Shown: positions 19,262-28,600 of the stretch, one piece after another
How positions within the stretch are numbered: position 1 is the first letter of the stretch
How the letters are laid out: each line of letters opens with the position of its first letter
Translations under genes and position numbers: made by a program
Notes under the pieces: model-generated
The model's input: only the letters and a program-made list of their open reading frames with translations
Told to the model about the DNA's origin: nothing
The model's database searches: none
Origin: an uncultured Acidobacteriia bacterium
GTDB taxonomy: Bacteria; Acidobacteriota; Terriglobia; Bryobacterales; Bryobacteraceae
Direction: 5' to 3'
Assembly (NCBI GenBank): GCA_903875575.1
Contig: CAIQWJ010000026.1
Location: 1 to 64,000, forward strand
Length of the DNA stretch: 64,000 bases

Positions 19262-19600
19262 CTACGAACGATCAAGCCACTGCTTCAGTTCAGTGCGTAC
19301 GAGCGGCAGGTGCAGTTGCACAGTTTCCCAGATGATCTCAAAATCGATTTGCCCATAATCGTGGACGACCCGATTGCGCATGCCGATGATTTTACGGAAC
19401 GGCAACTCGGCGAATAGCGCCTTTGTCTCCGGATTGAGTTGGGCGGCGGCCTCACCAATGACGAGCAATCGCCGAAGCACAGCATCCTGAGTTTTGGCAT
19501 CGCCCAGGAATTGCTCCAAAGTGTGACCCGAGACGTATTCGGCAATAACTTCTGCGGAGTTCAGAATATCGAGCAGATACGCGCGCTGCCTATTCTGCAT
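19262..19600 (-). CDS. hepT: HepT-like HEPN ribonuclease toxin
   Basis: A 112-residue DUF86/HEPN protein, the toxin of the HepT/MntA type VII system. The RNase and AMP-acceptor motif R-x4-H-x-Y is present as RNRVVHDY. In studied systems the paired nucleotidyltransferase adds AMP to the Tyr and silences the RNase. Its start overlaps the end of the mntA-like gene by 11 bp, as usual for these pairs. It ends 11 bp from the facing carboxylesterase gene. The key motif is intact, so the system may be active. Confidence 0.88.
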   Translation of the reverse strand: MQNRQRAYLLDILNSAEVIAEYVSGHTLEQFLGDAKTQDAVLRRLLVIGEAAAQLNPETKALFAELPFRKIIGMRNRVVHDYGQIDFEIIWETVQLHLPLVRTELKQWLDRS

Positions 19601-19910
19601 AGAGATCCACGGCGGATTCCAGAATAGACTGTCGGCGTATCGGGTTATCGCCTCTTTCCACGGATCGCCTGGTCAGGAGATCGATTCGGATACCGAGGAG
19701 TTCCTGGAGCTCGTCCTGCATGGAGAAGAAATCGAGTCCCGGATGAACGTCAGGGCGAAAGGTAACCATCAAATCGACATCGCTGCCCGCGCGCGCTTCC
19801 CGTCTGGCGATGGAGCCAAACACTTCAAGGCGAGAAATGCCGTGCGCACGACAAAACTCCGGTACGAGCGACCGGAGTTCGTCGATTGTGGGAATGGCTG
19901 CAACCGGCAT
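19590..19910 (-). CDS. mntA: MntA-like nucleotidyltransferase antitoxin
   Basis: A 106-residue minimal nucleotidyltransferase. The signature GS-x10-D-x-D is seen as FGSIARREARAGSDVDLMV, giving the two Asp metal ligands. Paired proteins of this kind AMPylate the HEPN toxin HepT encoded directly downstream. The first gene of the two-gene unit; the promoter must lie in the 139-bp gap to 20049. An ACCAG-N13-CTGGT inverted repeat lies 7 to 29 nt before the start codon and could be an operator. Confidence 0.88.
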   Translation of the reverse strand: MPVAAIPTIDELRSLVPEFCRAHGISRLEVFGSIARREARAGSDVDLMVTFRPDVHPGLDFFSMQDELQELLGIRIDLLTRRSVERGDNPIRRQSILESAVDLYAE

Positions 19911-19916
19911 ATGGCT

Positions 19917-19939
19917 ACCAGATATTAAGATAACCTGGT
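19917..19939. promoter_or_regulatory. candidate operator, ACCAG-N13-CTGGT
   Basis: Five-base arms ACCAG (19917-19921) and CTGGT (19935-19939) flank an AT-rich core (ATATTAAGATAAC) directly upstream of the mntA-like start. The AT-rich core could hold the -10 region. Toxin-antitoxin pairs often control their own promoter, so an operator role is plausible, but the arms are short and no repeat of the site is seen. Confidence 0.25.
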
Positions 19940-20049
19940 TGGCGTGCAGGGCGTTCCTTATTCGATGAGCGCAAGGCGTACGAGCCGCATGTTACGAATC
20001 ACCCGGACCGATGATGCAGAACGCAGAATACGCCAAGAGCAGGGCACTA

Positions 20050-20865
20050 TCAGTTTGGAGTGGGCTTTTCGATGTGGTCGATGACCAGGATCGGCCTGTT
20101 CTCGGTGCCGCGTCGAAACTCCAGTCCGAGATCGGCGACGGAATAGGAGAAACCCCGGTCCTCGCCCGGCGTCTCAATTCGCGGCACGTAGAAGTCGTAG
20201 CGACCGGTTAAGCCAGTCCGGTCCCGCACGGGGCCGTCAAAGAATATGTAGTGAAGCGCATCTGCGAGGTCCTGCATCGTGGCTCCACGCATGTCCATGT
20301 CGGTGGGTTTGCCGCCGAGCGCACGCACACCTCCGCTCTCCAACGGAAGCCCCGTGGGGAGACTCGCGGCGGGTGTCGCTGGTTTCAAGCGGGGGCCACG
20401 CTTCGAGACAACAAGTTCAATGATCGTTCGCTTGGCTGGTTCCTCATGGAGGGCGAGCTTGAAACGCTCTTTGAGCGCGGCGCGCAGGGCGGAGTGGAGC
20501 AGATCCTGGTTCCTGGTTTGGCTTTGCCACGCTTTCAGGTCGTTTTGCGACACTCGCGCATCGATGGAGTAAAGGTCCTGGTGGACCCAACCTGGTTCGT
20601 TTTTCATTTCGGTGTCCTGCCACAGCTCTGTCCTCAGGGCTGGGGCTGACGGTCCAAAGGCAAACTCCAGCCACTGCCACATACCGGCCGTTGCAGTAAA
20701 CCCGTTCGGCGTGGGATTCCCGACTCCGAGTTGCACGCCTGGCCCACGACTGACGGGTTTGATGGAGACCACTTCGAACCTGAATCCGCTAACAGAGCCT
20801 GAGCCAGAGGGAGCGTTCTGAGCCAGAGCGGAGATTGCGATGAACGCGAAAAGGCCTATCTTCAT
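20050..20865 (-). CDS. TIGR03435 family secreted protein
   Basis: A 271-residue exported protein of the soil-associated TIGR03435 family, which is strongly expanded in Solibacter-type acidobacteria and has no known function. The signal peptide is MKIGLFAFIAISALAQ. Family marks are FEVVSIKPV after the leader, the ALKERFKLALHEE block, VSKRGPRLKP, DRTGLTGRYDF and a C-terminal VIDHIEKPTPN. The ATG at 20865 follows GGAG at 7 nt and lies 1 bp after the stop of a second TIGR03435 gene, so the two are translated together. Last gene of a five-gene unit with a two-component system. Confidence 0.87.
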   Translation of the reverse strand: MKIGLFAFIAISALAQNAPSGSGSVSGFRFEVVSIKPVSRGPGVQLGVGNPTPNGFTATAGMWQWLEFAFGPSAPALRTELWQDTEMKNEPGWVHQDLYSIDARVSQNDLKAWQSQTRNQDLLHSALRAALKERFKLALHEEPAKRTIIELVVSKRGPRLKPATPAASLPTGLPLESGGVRALGGKPTDMDMRGATMQDLADALHYIFFDGPVRDRTGLTGRYDFYVPRIETPGEDRGFSYSVADLGLEFRRGTENRPILVIDHIEKPTPN

Positions 20866-20866
20866 A

Positions 20867-21631
20867 TCAATTCTCCGTTGGAATTCTTTCCACGTGGTCA
20901 ACGATCAGATAATCCACCGGGATTTTCTCCGGCACCAGCTTGAGGCCGAGTTGCTTCTCGATGGCGACGAAGATCGAACCGTAGTCGGGGTGCGGGACGT
21001 CGGTCGGGTGATCGTCGCGGGTGAAAATCAGGTCGAAGTCATACTTGCCCGTCAGCCCGGTTTTGTCGACCGCCGGCTGTTTGAGTTCGGATCCGACTAA
21101 GATCGCAATCTGCTCCATGGGTGCGTTCTGGAATTTGAACTCGAAGCCCATGGACATGCCACTAAAAGGCGCACCCGTGTTTGGCTTCAGCCGGGAGCCT
21201 CCTTTTGCGAGGGTGAGGGCATAGCCCGGGACAATTCGGCGCTCGTTATGCGTTTCCAGGTGGACGCGTTCCTTCAGCAGGTTCTGGAGCATCGGCCGCA
21301 TCTCCGCTTTGGTGAGACGCGCATCGCCTTCCACTTTTGCGCTGACATCGTAGTGCTGGGTACCCAGCCAGTCCGGCCCTCCGAGGATGTTCTGGTAAGG
21401 AACCCCGTAGGCGTCCGAGATCAGGCTCTTGAGCATTGTGTGGTACATGGTGAACCGGTTCGTCGGGTATGTGTGGTTCTGATTGGGGGCGTCGGGCCGG
21501 TTGTAATCGACGGTGGAGTGCGGGTCTTCGAGCCGGAACATGGCGGCTTCGAAGGACTGCGCTGCGGCCGAAGCCAGGATCGATAAACCTGCCAGCGTGG
21601 CCAGGCCGGTTGCGAGGAAGAGTTTTTTCAT
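20867..21631 (-). CDS. TIGR03435 family secreted protein
   Basis: A 254-residue paralogue of the downstream gene, with signal peptide MKKLFLATGLATLAGLSILASAAAQ. It carries LLKERVHLETHNERR, LAKGGSRLKP, DKTGLTGKYDFDLIF and the closing IVDHVERIPTEN. Its stop and the next start are 1 bp apart. It follows a TPR-like exported protein by 7 bp. Function unknown; export and association with a sensor kinase suggest an envelope or extracellular task. Confidence 0.87.
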   Translation of the reverse strand: MKKLFLATGLATLAGLSILASAAAQSFEAAMFRLEDPHSTVDYNRPDAPNQNHTYPTNRFTMYHTMLKSLISDAYGVPYQNILGGPDWLGTQHYDVSAKVEGDARLTKAEMRPMLQNLLKERVHLETHNERRIVPGYALTLAKGGSRLKPNTGAPFSGMSMGFEFKFQNAPMEQIAILVGSELKQPAVDKTGLTGKYDFDLIFTRDDHPTDVPHPDYGSIFVAIEKQLGLKLVPEKIPVDYLIVDHVERIPTEN

Positions 21632-21638
21632 GTTAGGC

Positions 21639-22265
21639 CTACTTTGCGGGAGGTGTCATGCCGGCATCGAAGGCGGCGAGGTCGCGCTTCAGGTGAAGAA
21701 CTTTTTCTTGCAAAGCGACGATGGCGGGATTGGTATCGATATCTACTCCCGCTTTTTCTCTAAGACCGTTCAGTTGACTTTCGTCGAGCATCATCTCTTC
21801 TACGATGGTGTTTCTGTAGCGTCCCCGCGCATTGTCCACTAAGGCCTGCTGTTGCTTTTGCGACTCCCTCCCGTTCTCGACATTCGTCTGAACGTTTAGA
21901 TTTACGGCTGCCTGTGATTCAGCCGGAGCCACGCTGTAGGCCGTCGCCAGCAAAGAGCGGCTTTGTGCAGCCAGTTTGGTCTGATCCGGAAAGTCTTTCA
22001 ACAATCGCTGGTACGCGGCAATTGCCGGCTGCTTTTTCGCTTGCTTGCGATAGCATTCGGCCATGCGGAAGAGCGCCGTCGCCGCAGTCTGACGGGCCGT
22101 GTCAAATTGTGTCATCACCGCCTGATATTGCTGGATTGCGGCCCCCGGATTCTGCTTGCCATCCTCCTCCAGGATGCCGTTGCGCAGCGTGTCCGCCAGA
22201 TGCTCCTGCGCAAAACCGGCAGCTGTACATGTCAGCAGGATCGCGATCAATGTTTTGAATTTCAT
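21639..22265 (-). CDS. exported TPR-like protein
   Basis: A 208-residue protein with signal peptide MKFKTLIAILLTCTAAGFAQ. Residues about 25-110 form helix pairs of tetratricopeptide type (AIQQYQAVMTQFDTARQTAATALFRMAECYRK, with a second AIAAYQRLLKDFPDQTKLAAQSR), followed by a Gln/Asn-rich stretch and a final charged coil. It resembles YbgF/CpoB-type repeat proteins but no specific partner is evident. GGGAG precedes the ATG at 22265. It lies between a response regulator gene (50 bp) and the TIGR03435 genes (7 bp). Confidence 0.75.
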   Translation of the reverse strand: MKFKTLIAILLTCTAAGFAQEHLADTLRNGILEEDGKQNPGAAIQQYQAVMTQFDTARQTAATALFRMAECYRKQAKKQPAIAAYQRLLKDFPDQTKLAAQSRSLLATAYSVAPAESQAAVNLNVQTNVENGRESQKQQQALVDNARGRYRNTIVEEMMLDESQLNGLREKAGVDIDTNPAIVALQEKVLHLKRDLAAFDAGMTPPAK

Positions 22266-22315
22266 TCCAATAAGTCTCCCTGTTCGCAGTTTGTCGCACT
22301 TCGTCTTCGCAAATG

Positions 22316-23044
22316 TCACACTTCTGCAAAATCACAAACAGCATTTTCCAGGCGGTAGCCCACGCCGTGCACCGTCACGATCCAGCGCGGGTTTTTCGCG
22401 TCATCTTCCACCTTCGCCCGAAGCCCAACCATCTGGTTGTCCACTGTCCGCGTGGTGGGGAAAGCAGTCGCGCCCCATACCAGATCCAGGAAACGCTGGC
22501 GGGATACCGGCTCGCCTTCCGCCTCGGCGAGCAGACGCAGCATGGCAAATTCTTTGGCGGCCAGATGCAGAGGTTCATTACCCTTATGTGCCGTCAGCTT
22601 CACCAGATCGATTCGCATGTCGCCCATCGTAATGGCACGCGGTACCCGGCGAAGTGACTGGGACCGTCGCAGCAGCGCCCGCACCCGCGCCAGCAGTTCT
22701 TCCGTGCTGAAGGGTTTCACCAGATAATCGTCCGCACCGCTGTCGAGGCCGGTGACCCGATCAGGAATCTGACCTTTGGCCGTAACCATGAGGACGGGAG
22801 TTCGAATCGCGAGCCGTCGCAGTTCCGCGCAGACCGCGTAGCCGTCGAGCTTCGGCATCATCACATCGAGCAGGATCAGGTCGGGTTTCTCCGTCACCGC
22901 CAGTTCCAGGCCCGCCGCGCCATCGGCGGCAGTTTGCGCCCGGTAACCTTCGGACTCCAGAATGTCGCGCAGGACGACCCGCATAGCGTGCTCGTCTTCC
23001 ACAATGAGGATGCGCGCTCCCGGATTTGGCGTTGCTGTGGTCAT
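22316..23044 (-). CDS. OmpR-family response regulator
   Basis: A 242-residue DNA-binding regulator. The receiver domain has the acidic pocket (VEDE), the phosphorylated Asp60 (LILLDVMMPK) and Lys110 (YLVKPFS). The C-terminal winged helix contains LAAKEFAMLRLLAEAEGEPVSR and the closing IVTVHGVGYRLE of the OmpR/PhoB class. Its start overlaps the end of the sensor kinase gene by 4 bp (ATGA), so they form a cognate pair. The likely target is its own operon, which contains the TIGR03435 genes; this is inference. Confidence 0.95.
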   Translation of the reverse strand: MTTATPNPGARILIVEDEHAMRVVLRDILESEGYRAQTAADGAAGLELAVTEKPDLILLDVMMPKLDGYAVCAELRRLAIRTPVLMVTAKGQIPDRVTGLDSGADDYLVKPFSTEELLARVRALLRRSQSLRRVPRAITMGDMRIDLVKLTAHKGNEPLHLAAKEFAMLRLLAEAEGEPVSRQRFLDLVWGATAFPTTRTVDNQMVGLRAKVEDDAKNPRWIVTVHGVGYRLENAVCDFAEV

Positions 23045-25020
23045 TTAGGTAGCTCCAGGCCAAAGCGGCTGCCCTTCCCCGGACTGCTTTCCACAATCAC
23101 GCGGCCACAGTGCGCTTCGGCGACGTGCTTCACGATGCTCAACCCGATGCCGACACCTTCCGTCTCGCGGCGAAGCTCAGAACCATAGCGATAGAAGAGA
23201 TCGAAAATCTTCTTCTGCTCTTCCGCAGGGATTCCGGGACCGTTGTCCACCACCCAGAACCGGACGACCGTGGGCAGGAGTTCCACTTCGACGTGCACCT
23301 CCGCATCGCTGTTGTCCACTCCCGTAGGGGAATGTTTGATGGCGTTGTCGAGCAGGTTCACCAGGCTTTGTTCCACGGCTTCACTGTCCCACGAAGGTTG
23401 CAGGCTGGCAAACTCCGGCGGCGGCTCGATCAGGCGGAGCCGCACGCCGCGTTCGGCCGCGCCTGGCTCCATCAGCATCACCGTGTGACGCAGGAGCGCC
23501 AGTGCATCGAGCGGCTCACGATGGTACTCCTTGCGGCCCTGATCGATCCGCGAGAAATCGAGGACGTTTTCCACCAGCGAGGAAAGTCGGCGGCACTCGC
23601 GCACGATCAGCCGGTAATAGTCTTTTTGTTTTTCCGCGCCATCGACACGTCCGCTTTCCAGGCTCTCCGCCATTAAACGGACCGCGGCGAGCGGGGCGCG
23701 CAATTCGTGCGACACGCTGGAGACGAGGTTGGATTTCATTTCGTTGAGGCGGGTCTGGACCCGGTAGGTGTGCCATAGACGCCAGAGGCCCAGCAGCGCG
23801 GCGGCTACGGCGGCGATGATGAGCCATTGCGTCATGAGTAGGCGGCGGCGATAGGGGGCGTAGAGAAGGTCGGGTCTGGTGAGATCGATGGCGATGTAGA
23901 ACGGGTCATACTTCGCCTCCGGGTGCTTCGCATCGGATGAGAAGCTGCTCTTGCCGTAGGCGAGCACGGCGGTTGATTTCTGTTTCCCCCATTGGCCGAC
24001 ATTCAGCCGCTCTCCCGCCACATTGACCCACACTCCGAGATAATCGGGCAGATTCGCGTGAAGCGCTCGCCGCAGGGGCTCTATCGGGACAAGCGAGATT
24101 CGCCAGCCGCCGTCCTGCGGAATACACAAAGCCATGTTCTGCGTGGGCGTCTGCCGTTCGTACCAGTAAGGATAGAGGATTGTAGGCGTGCGCCGGTTTT
24201 GCAAAAGCCAAGCAAACTGCTGCATCGTGTCGCGTGTATGCTGGCGAGCGCTTTCCTGTTGCTGCCAGTTATCGCGGAGCCGGGCGACCGTGGTTCTGGC
24301 GGATTCGGTCGTGGCAATGGCGGCAACCTCATCCAAAAGTGTTGGGGAAAGGAAGGATGGGGCTGCGGCGAGGTTGTGCTCAATCGCAGCTGCGAGGTTC
24401 TGGGGCAGATCGCCTTTTGCGGTATGTCGCAGGGCGAGAAGCAGCGCCAGATCCGCAACGGGGGTGCCTGATTCGGTAACCTCGCCGGGGTACTGTTGCG
24501 CGATTGCGATGGCCTGTCGAGCCAACGTATCGCGATCACTATGCGGTTCGGCGGCAATCAGCAAACCCAGTTGCGCATTGGCGCGCGCGGGTGTCGCGTT
24601 GCCAGGCTCGCTCAGGGTCGTGAGCGCTTTGTTCGCAGCTTCCGCATTCGGATGTTGGAATCTGGCAGCCTGCGCGGTCCGCCACAGGTCTGTCTCGCGC
24701 GTATGCAGCTTTCCAGCCCAGTCGGGGGGCGTCGGAAGGCGGGGGTAGTCGGGGACCGCCCTCGCCTGGCCATCGACGATCTCTCCCTGCACAAGGTGCC
24801 CATCCTTCAGGCTCGCGGCAAGCAATACGCCGATCTGATCCCCAAGCTGCCGCGCCACATCAGGGGCAATCGAATTGGCCAGTTTCCTCGCATCCTGGTC
24901 GATCGCGGCCCGGTCTTCATGAAGAAAATGGAAAGCAACACCAGACAGCACGGCCACCGGCAGCACGATCAGTGCAGCCTGTCCGATCCATGCGAGTTGT
25001 GCGGGCCGCAGCTTCTTCAT
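23041..25020 (-). CDS. membrane sensor histidine kinase
   Basis: A 659-residue sensor kinase. Two membrane helices (about 10-30 and 390-412) enclose a long extracytoplasmic region of about 350 residues with no family I recognise, probably helical. The cytoplasmic part has the HisKA motif SVSHELRAPLAAV (His about 438), the N box NLLDNAIKHS, the G1 box VVDNGPGIP and G2 GVGIGLSIVKHV. It passes phosphate to the regulator encoded next, whose start overlaps by 4 bp. The large sensor domain suggests an envelope signal. It is the first gene of a unit that ends with two TIGR03435 genes. Confidence 0.95.
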   Translation of the reverse strand: MKKLRPAQLAWIGQAALIVLPVAVLSGVAFHFLHEDRAAIDQDARKLANSIAPDVARQLGDQIGVLLAASLKDGHLVQGEIVDGQARAVPDYPRLPTPPDWAGKLHTRETDLWRTAQAARFQHPNAEAANKALTTLSEPGNATPARANAQLGLLIAAEPHSDRDTLARQAIAIAQQYPGEVTESGTPVADLALLLALRHTAKGDLPQNLAAAIEHNLAAAPSFLSPTLLDEVAAIATTESARTTVARLRDNWQQQESARQHTRDTMQQFAWLLQNRRTPTILYPYWYERQTPTQNMALCIPQDGGWRISLVPIEPLRRALHANLPDYLGVWVNVAGERLNVGQWGKQKSTAVLAYGKSSFSSDAKHPEAKYDPFYIAIDLTRPDLLYAPYRRRLLMTQWLIIAAVAAALLGLWRLWHTYRVQTRLNEMKSNLVSSVSHELRAPLAAVRLMAESLESGRVDGAEKQKDYYRLIVRECRRLSSLVENVLDFSRIDQGRKEYHREPLDALALLRHTVMLMEPGAAERGVRLRLIEPPPEFASLQPSWDSEAVEQSLVNLLDNAIKHSPTGVDNSDAEVHVEVELLPTVVRFWVVDNGPGIPAEEQKKIFDLFYRYGSELRRETEGVGIGLSIVKHVAEAHCGRVIVESSPGKGSRFGLELPK

Positions 25021-25089
25021 GCAAGGCTATCGTAACGTGGATGCCCGGCGCTGAATGTCACGGTTTTGTATGAATGTTCAGGCGGATAA

Positions 25090-25542
25090 CTACGGGCAAA
25101 CCTTAAGCTTCATTACCATCTCAACGCGATCAAGACCGGTGGCGTACCCATCTTTCACCGTCTCTGTCAACCGGAAGCCCTGCTTCTGAAAGAACGGTGC
25201 CGTATGTTGCGAAGTGGAGAGCCGCGCACGTTCCACTCCGGGCACCTTCGCCGCCTCCCGCAACCGATACAGTAACAGAAACCGCCCCAGCCCGCTGCCG
25301 TGCAGGTCCCGTCGCACCATGCCCCACGTCAGGCTCACCAGCGCGTCACCCTCTTCCGGTGCCCAACCGCCGCAGCCGACGATCCCGCCCTCGTGCTCCA
25401 TCACGACATAAGGCCATCCGTTCCCTGCGAGAAACGCCGCAAAGCCCGCACGCTCGGAGGCGTGGAAGAAATCCGGGACGTTCGAATCGAAGAGAGCGAG
25501 ACAAGCTGCCAGATCGCCCTCGGAGTATGGCCGTACTTCCAT
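25090..25542 (-). CDS. GNAT family N-acetyltransferase
   Basis: A 150-residue acetyl-CoA-dependent transferase. The acetyl-CoA loop is seen as VRRDLHGSGLGRFLLL, and motif B as ARLSTSQHTAPFFQKQGFRLTE, both typical of GNAT proteins. The ATG at 25542 (MEVRPYSEGDLAACLALFDSN) is chosen over an upstream in-frame start since it begins the fold. Substrate unknown. It stands alone on the minus strand, divergent from the DUF1549/DUF1553 gene at 75 bp. Confidence 0.85.
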   Translation of the reverse strand: MEVRPYSEGDLAACLALFDSNVPDFFHASERAGFAAFLAGNGWPYVVMEHEGGIVGCGGWAPEEGDALVSLTWGMVRRDLHGSGLGRFLLLYRLREAAKVPGVERARLSTSQHTAPFFQKQGFRLTETVKDGYATGLDRVEMVMKLKVCP

Positions 25543-25617
25543 CGTTCCAGTGTCGCCTGGTCGTAGACACCCGCGCACGATGGGCGAGTTGGAGTAAACT
25601 GCCAGATAGCGATTCCG

Positions 25618-28600
25618 ATGCCCCGCACCGGCCTTCTTTTATCTGCGCCGCTTTTCCTGGTCACCGCACTGTGCGGCCAAACCGCGCCCGGTCAGGTCGT
25701 CGAATTCAACAAAGACATCCGCCCTATCCTTTCCGACCACTGCTTCATGTGCCACGGCCCTGATGCCACGCATCGGCAGGCCGGATTGCGTTTCGATACT
25801 CCAGACGGGCCGGCTGCCGTCATCGTGCCCGGTCACCCGGAGCAAAGCGAAATCATCCGCCGCATCACCGCGACCGACGGCGATCAGATGCCGCCAACAA
25901 CTTCAGGCAAGAAACCGATCACACCGCATGAGGCTGAACTGATCCGGCAATGGATTGCGCAGGGTGCGAAGTATCAGCCGTTCTGGTCTTTCATTCCACC
26001 CACGCGACCGGCCTTACCCACTGTGAAGAACGACGCATGGGTGCGGAATCCAATCGACAAATTCATTCTGTCGCGCCTCGAACGCGACGGCCTGCACCCT
26101 TCGCCCGAAGCCGATAAGCGAATTCTGATCCGACGCGTGACGCTGGATCTGACCGGTCTGCCTCCCACGCCCGCTGAGGTGGATGCTTTCATCGCCGACC
26201 AGTCGCCGAACGCCTGGGAGAAACTGGTGGATCGGCTACTCGCCTCGCCCCGCTACGGCGAGCGCATGGCCTTCCGCTGGATGGAAGCCGCGCGCTACGG
26301 CGACAGCAACGGTTACCAGACCGACGGGCCGCGCGACATGTGGCGCTGGCGCGATTGGGTGATCAACGCTTTCAACGGCAACATGCCGTGGGACCGCTTC
26401 ACGGTGGAGCAACTGGCGGGTGATCTGCTGCCGAATGCCACGCTCGACCAGAAGATCGCTTCCGGCTTTAACCGCAATCACCGCACTACAGGTGAGGGCG
26501 GCATCATCGATGAGGAGTATCGCGTCGAGTACGTTGTCGACCGCGCGCAGACCACGTCCACCGTCTTCCTGGGGCTGACTCTGGGGTGTGCGCGATGCCA
26601 CGATCATAAATTCGATCCGCTCACGCAGAAAGATTTCTACCGGTTTTACGCGTACTTCAATCAGATCCCCGGCGAACGCGGTTTCACCTGGAACTACGGT
26701 CCGGAAGAACCATTTGTGAAAGCTCCGCTGCCGGAACAGCAGAAGAAGCTGGAGGCCATGGACGCTCAGCTTGCGACGGCGCGCCAGACATTCAGCGCCT
26801 TCCAGCCTTTGATTGAGGCGGCACAAGCCAAATGGGAACGTAATGCCGCGCATCTGCCGGATTGGACTCCAACCGACGGATTGATTTTCCGTTCCGACTG
26901 GGCAGCCTCAACGCTTCCCGCAGATGAAGGCCCGGCAGGGAAAGCGCGGCAGTACGATGGCAAACAGTTTCTGGAAACGAACGGGGATGCGGCCGATTTT
27001 TCGTATCTGGATCCGTTTACGTTTTCTGCGTGGATCAAGCCGGAAACGACCGACGGCTCGATTCTCACGCGGCTCGACGATTTCATTGAGAGCCAGGGAC
27101 ATGGGCTGTATCTGATCGGCGGGAAGCTGCGACTGCATCTGACGCAGCGTTTCACGGATCTCGGGCTGCGTGTGGAAACCACCGATGCCGTGAAGATCAA
27201 CGAGTGGCAGCATGTGGTGGTGACTTATGACGGCAAGCGCCTGGCGCGCGGCGTGAAATTCTATGTGAACGGCGAGTCGCAACCGGTCAACATTCTGTTC
27301 GATCAGAATACGGAACCGTTCCACAAGAAGAACACTCCCATCCGCATCGGCGCAGGCGGCGGTCTGCGGTTCACGGGCTCGATCGGCGACGCGCGCGTCT
27401 ACAATCGTGCTCTGACTTCCGATGAAGTGGCGGCCCTTTCCGTTGCGGAACCCATCAGCCGTATTCCGGCCACAGGCCGCACGAAGGCGCAGCAGGTAAA
27501 GCTCAATCTGGCGTTTCTCGCCACAGACGCCCCAAAGAACATTCGCGAGGCGCGCGCGCAAACGGCCAGCTACCAGGCGGAACGCGATAAGTTCTACGAT
27601 TCCATTCCAACCGTGATGGTGATGGCCGATGGGGCGAACCGCGATACGTTCCTGCTCAAGCGGGGCGCTTACGATGCACCCGGCGAGAAGGTCACCGCGT
27701 CCGTGCCGCAGATCCTGCTGCAGGGGTCGCTGCCGAAATTGCCCGACGGTACCGCGAACAACCGATTAGCCCTGGCGAACTGGATCATTGATCGCGGCAA
27801 TCCGCTGCTGGCACGCGTCACCGTGAATCGCTTCTGGCAATCGTACTTTGGGACCGGCATTGTCAAGACCGTGGACGATTTCGGTTCACAAGGCGAATGG
27901 CCGGTGAACCCCGAATTGCTGGACTGGCTGGCGGTGGAATTCATGGACAGCGGCTGGAACGTGAAGGCCATGCAGAAGCTGATCGTGATGAGCGCCGCGT
28001 ACCGGCAAGCCTCCGCCGTATCGCCGGCGCTGCTCGAAACCGATCCTGACAACCGTCTGCTCACGCGCGGCCCCAGGCTGCGTTTAGGGCCGGAAGCGAT
28101 TCGCGATCAGGCGCTGGCGGTTTCAGGCCTGCTGGTGGATCAGCAGGGTGGTCCGTCGGTGAAACCCTACCAGCCGGCCGGCTTGTGGCAGGAACTCTCC
28201 AGCAACAACGGCTACGTGCAGGAAACTGGCGAAGGCCTCTGGCGTCGCAGCCTCTACACTTATTGGAAGCGCACCATCCCTCACCCGTACATGATGAATT
28301 TCGATTCTCCCAACCGCGAGCAGTGCGCGGTGTATGAGAACCGGACAAACTCGCCGCTCCAGGCGCTGGATCTCATGAACGAGGTGACGTTCGTTGAGGC
28401 TTCGCGCAAACTGGCCGAGCGCATGATGACCGAAGGCGGCACGGCGCCGGAAGCACGTCTCGCTTACGGCTACTCCCTGGCACTGGCGAGGAAACCTTCG
28501 GCACGCCAAAGCCAGGTGATGCTGCGGTTGCTCGGCGATCTGGAAACCAACTACACGGCTGACCCGAAAGCTGCGACGGCGTTTATTCATCAGGGTGCGT

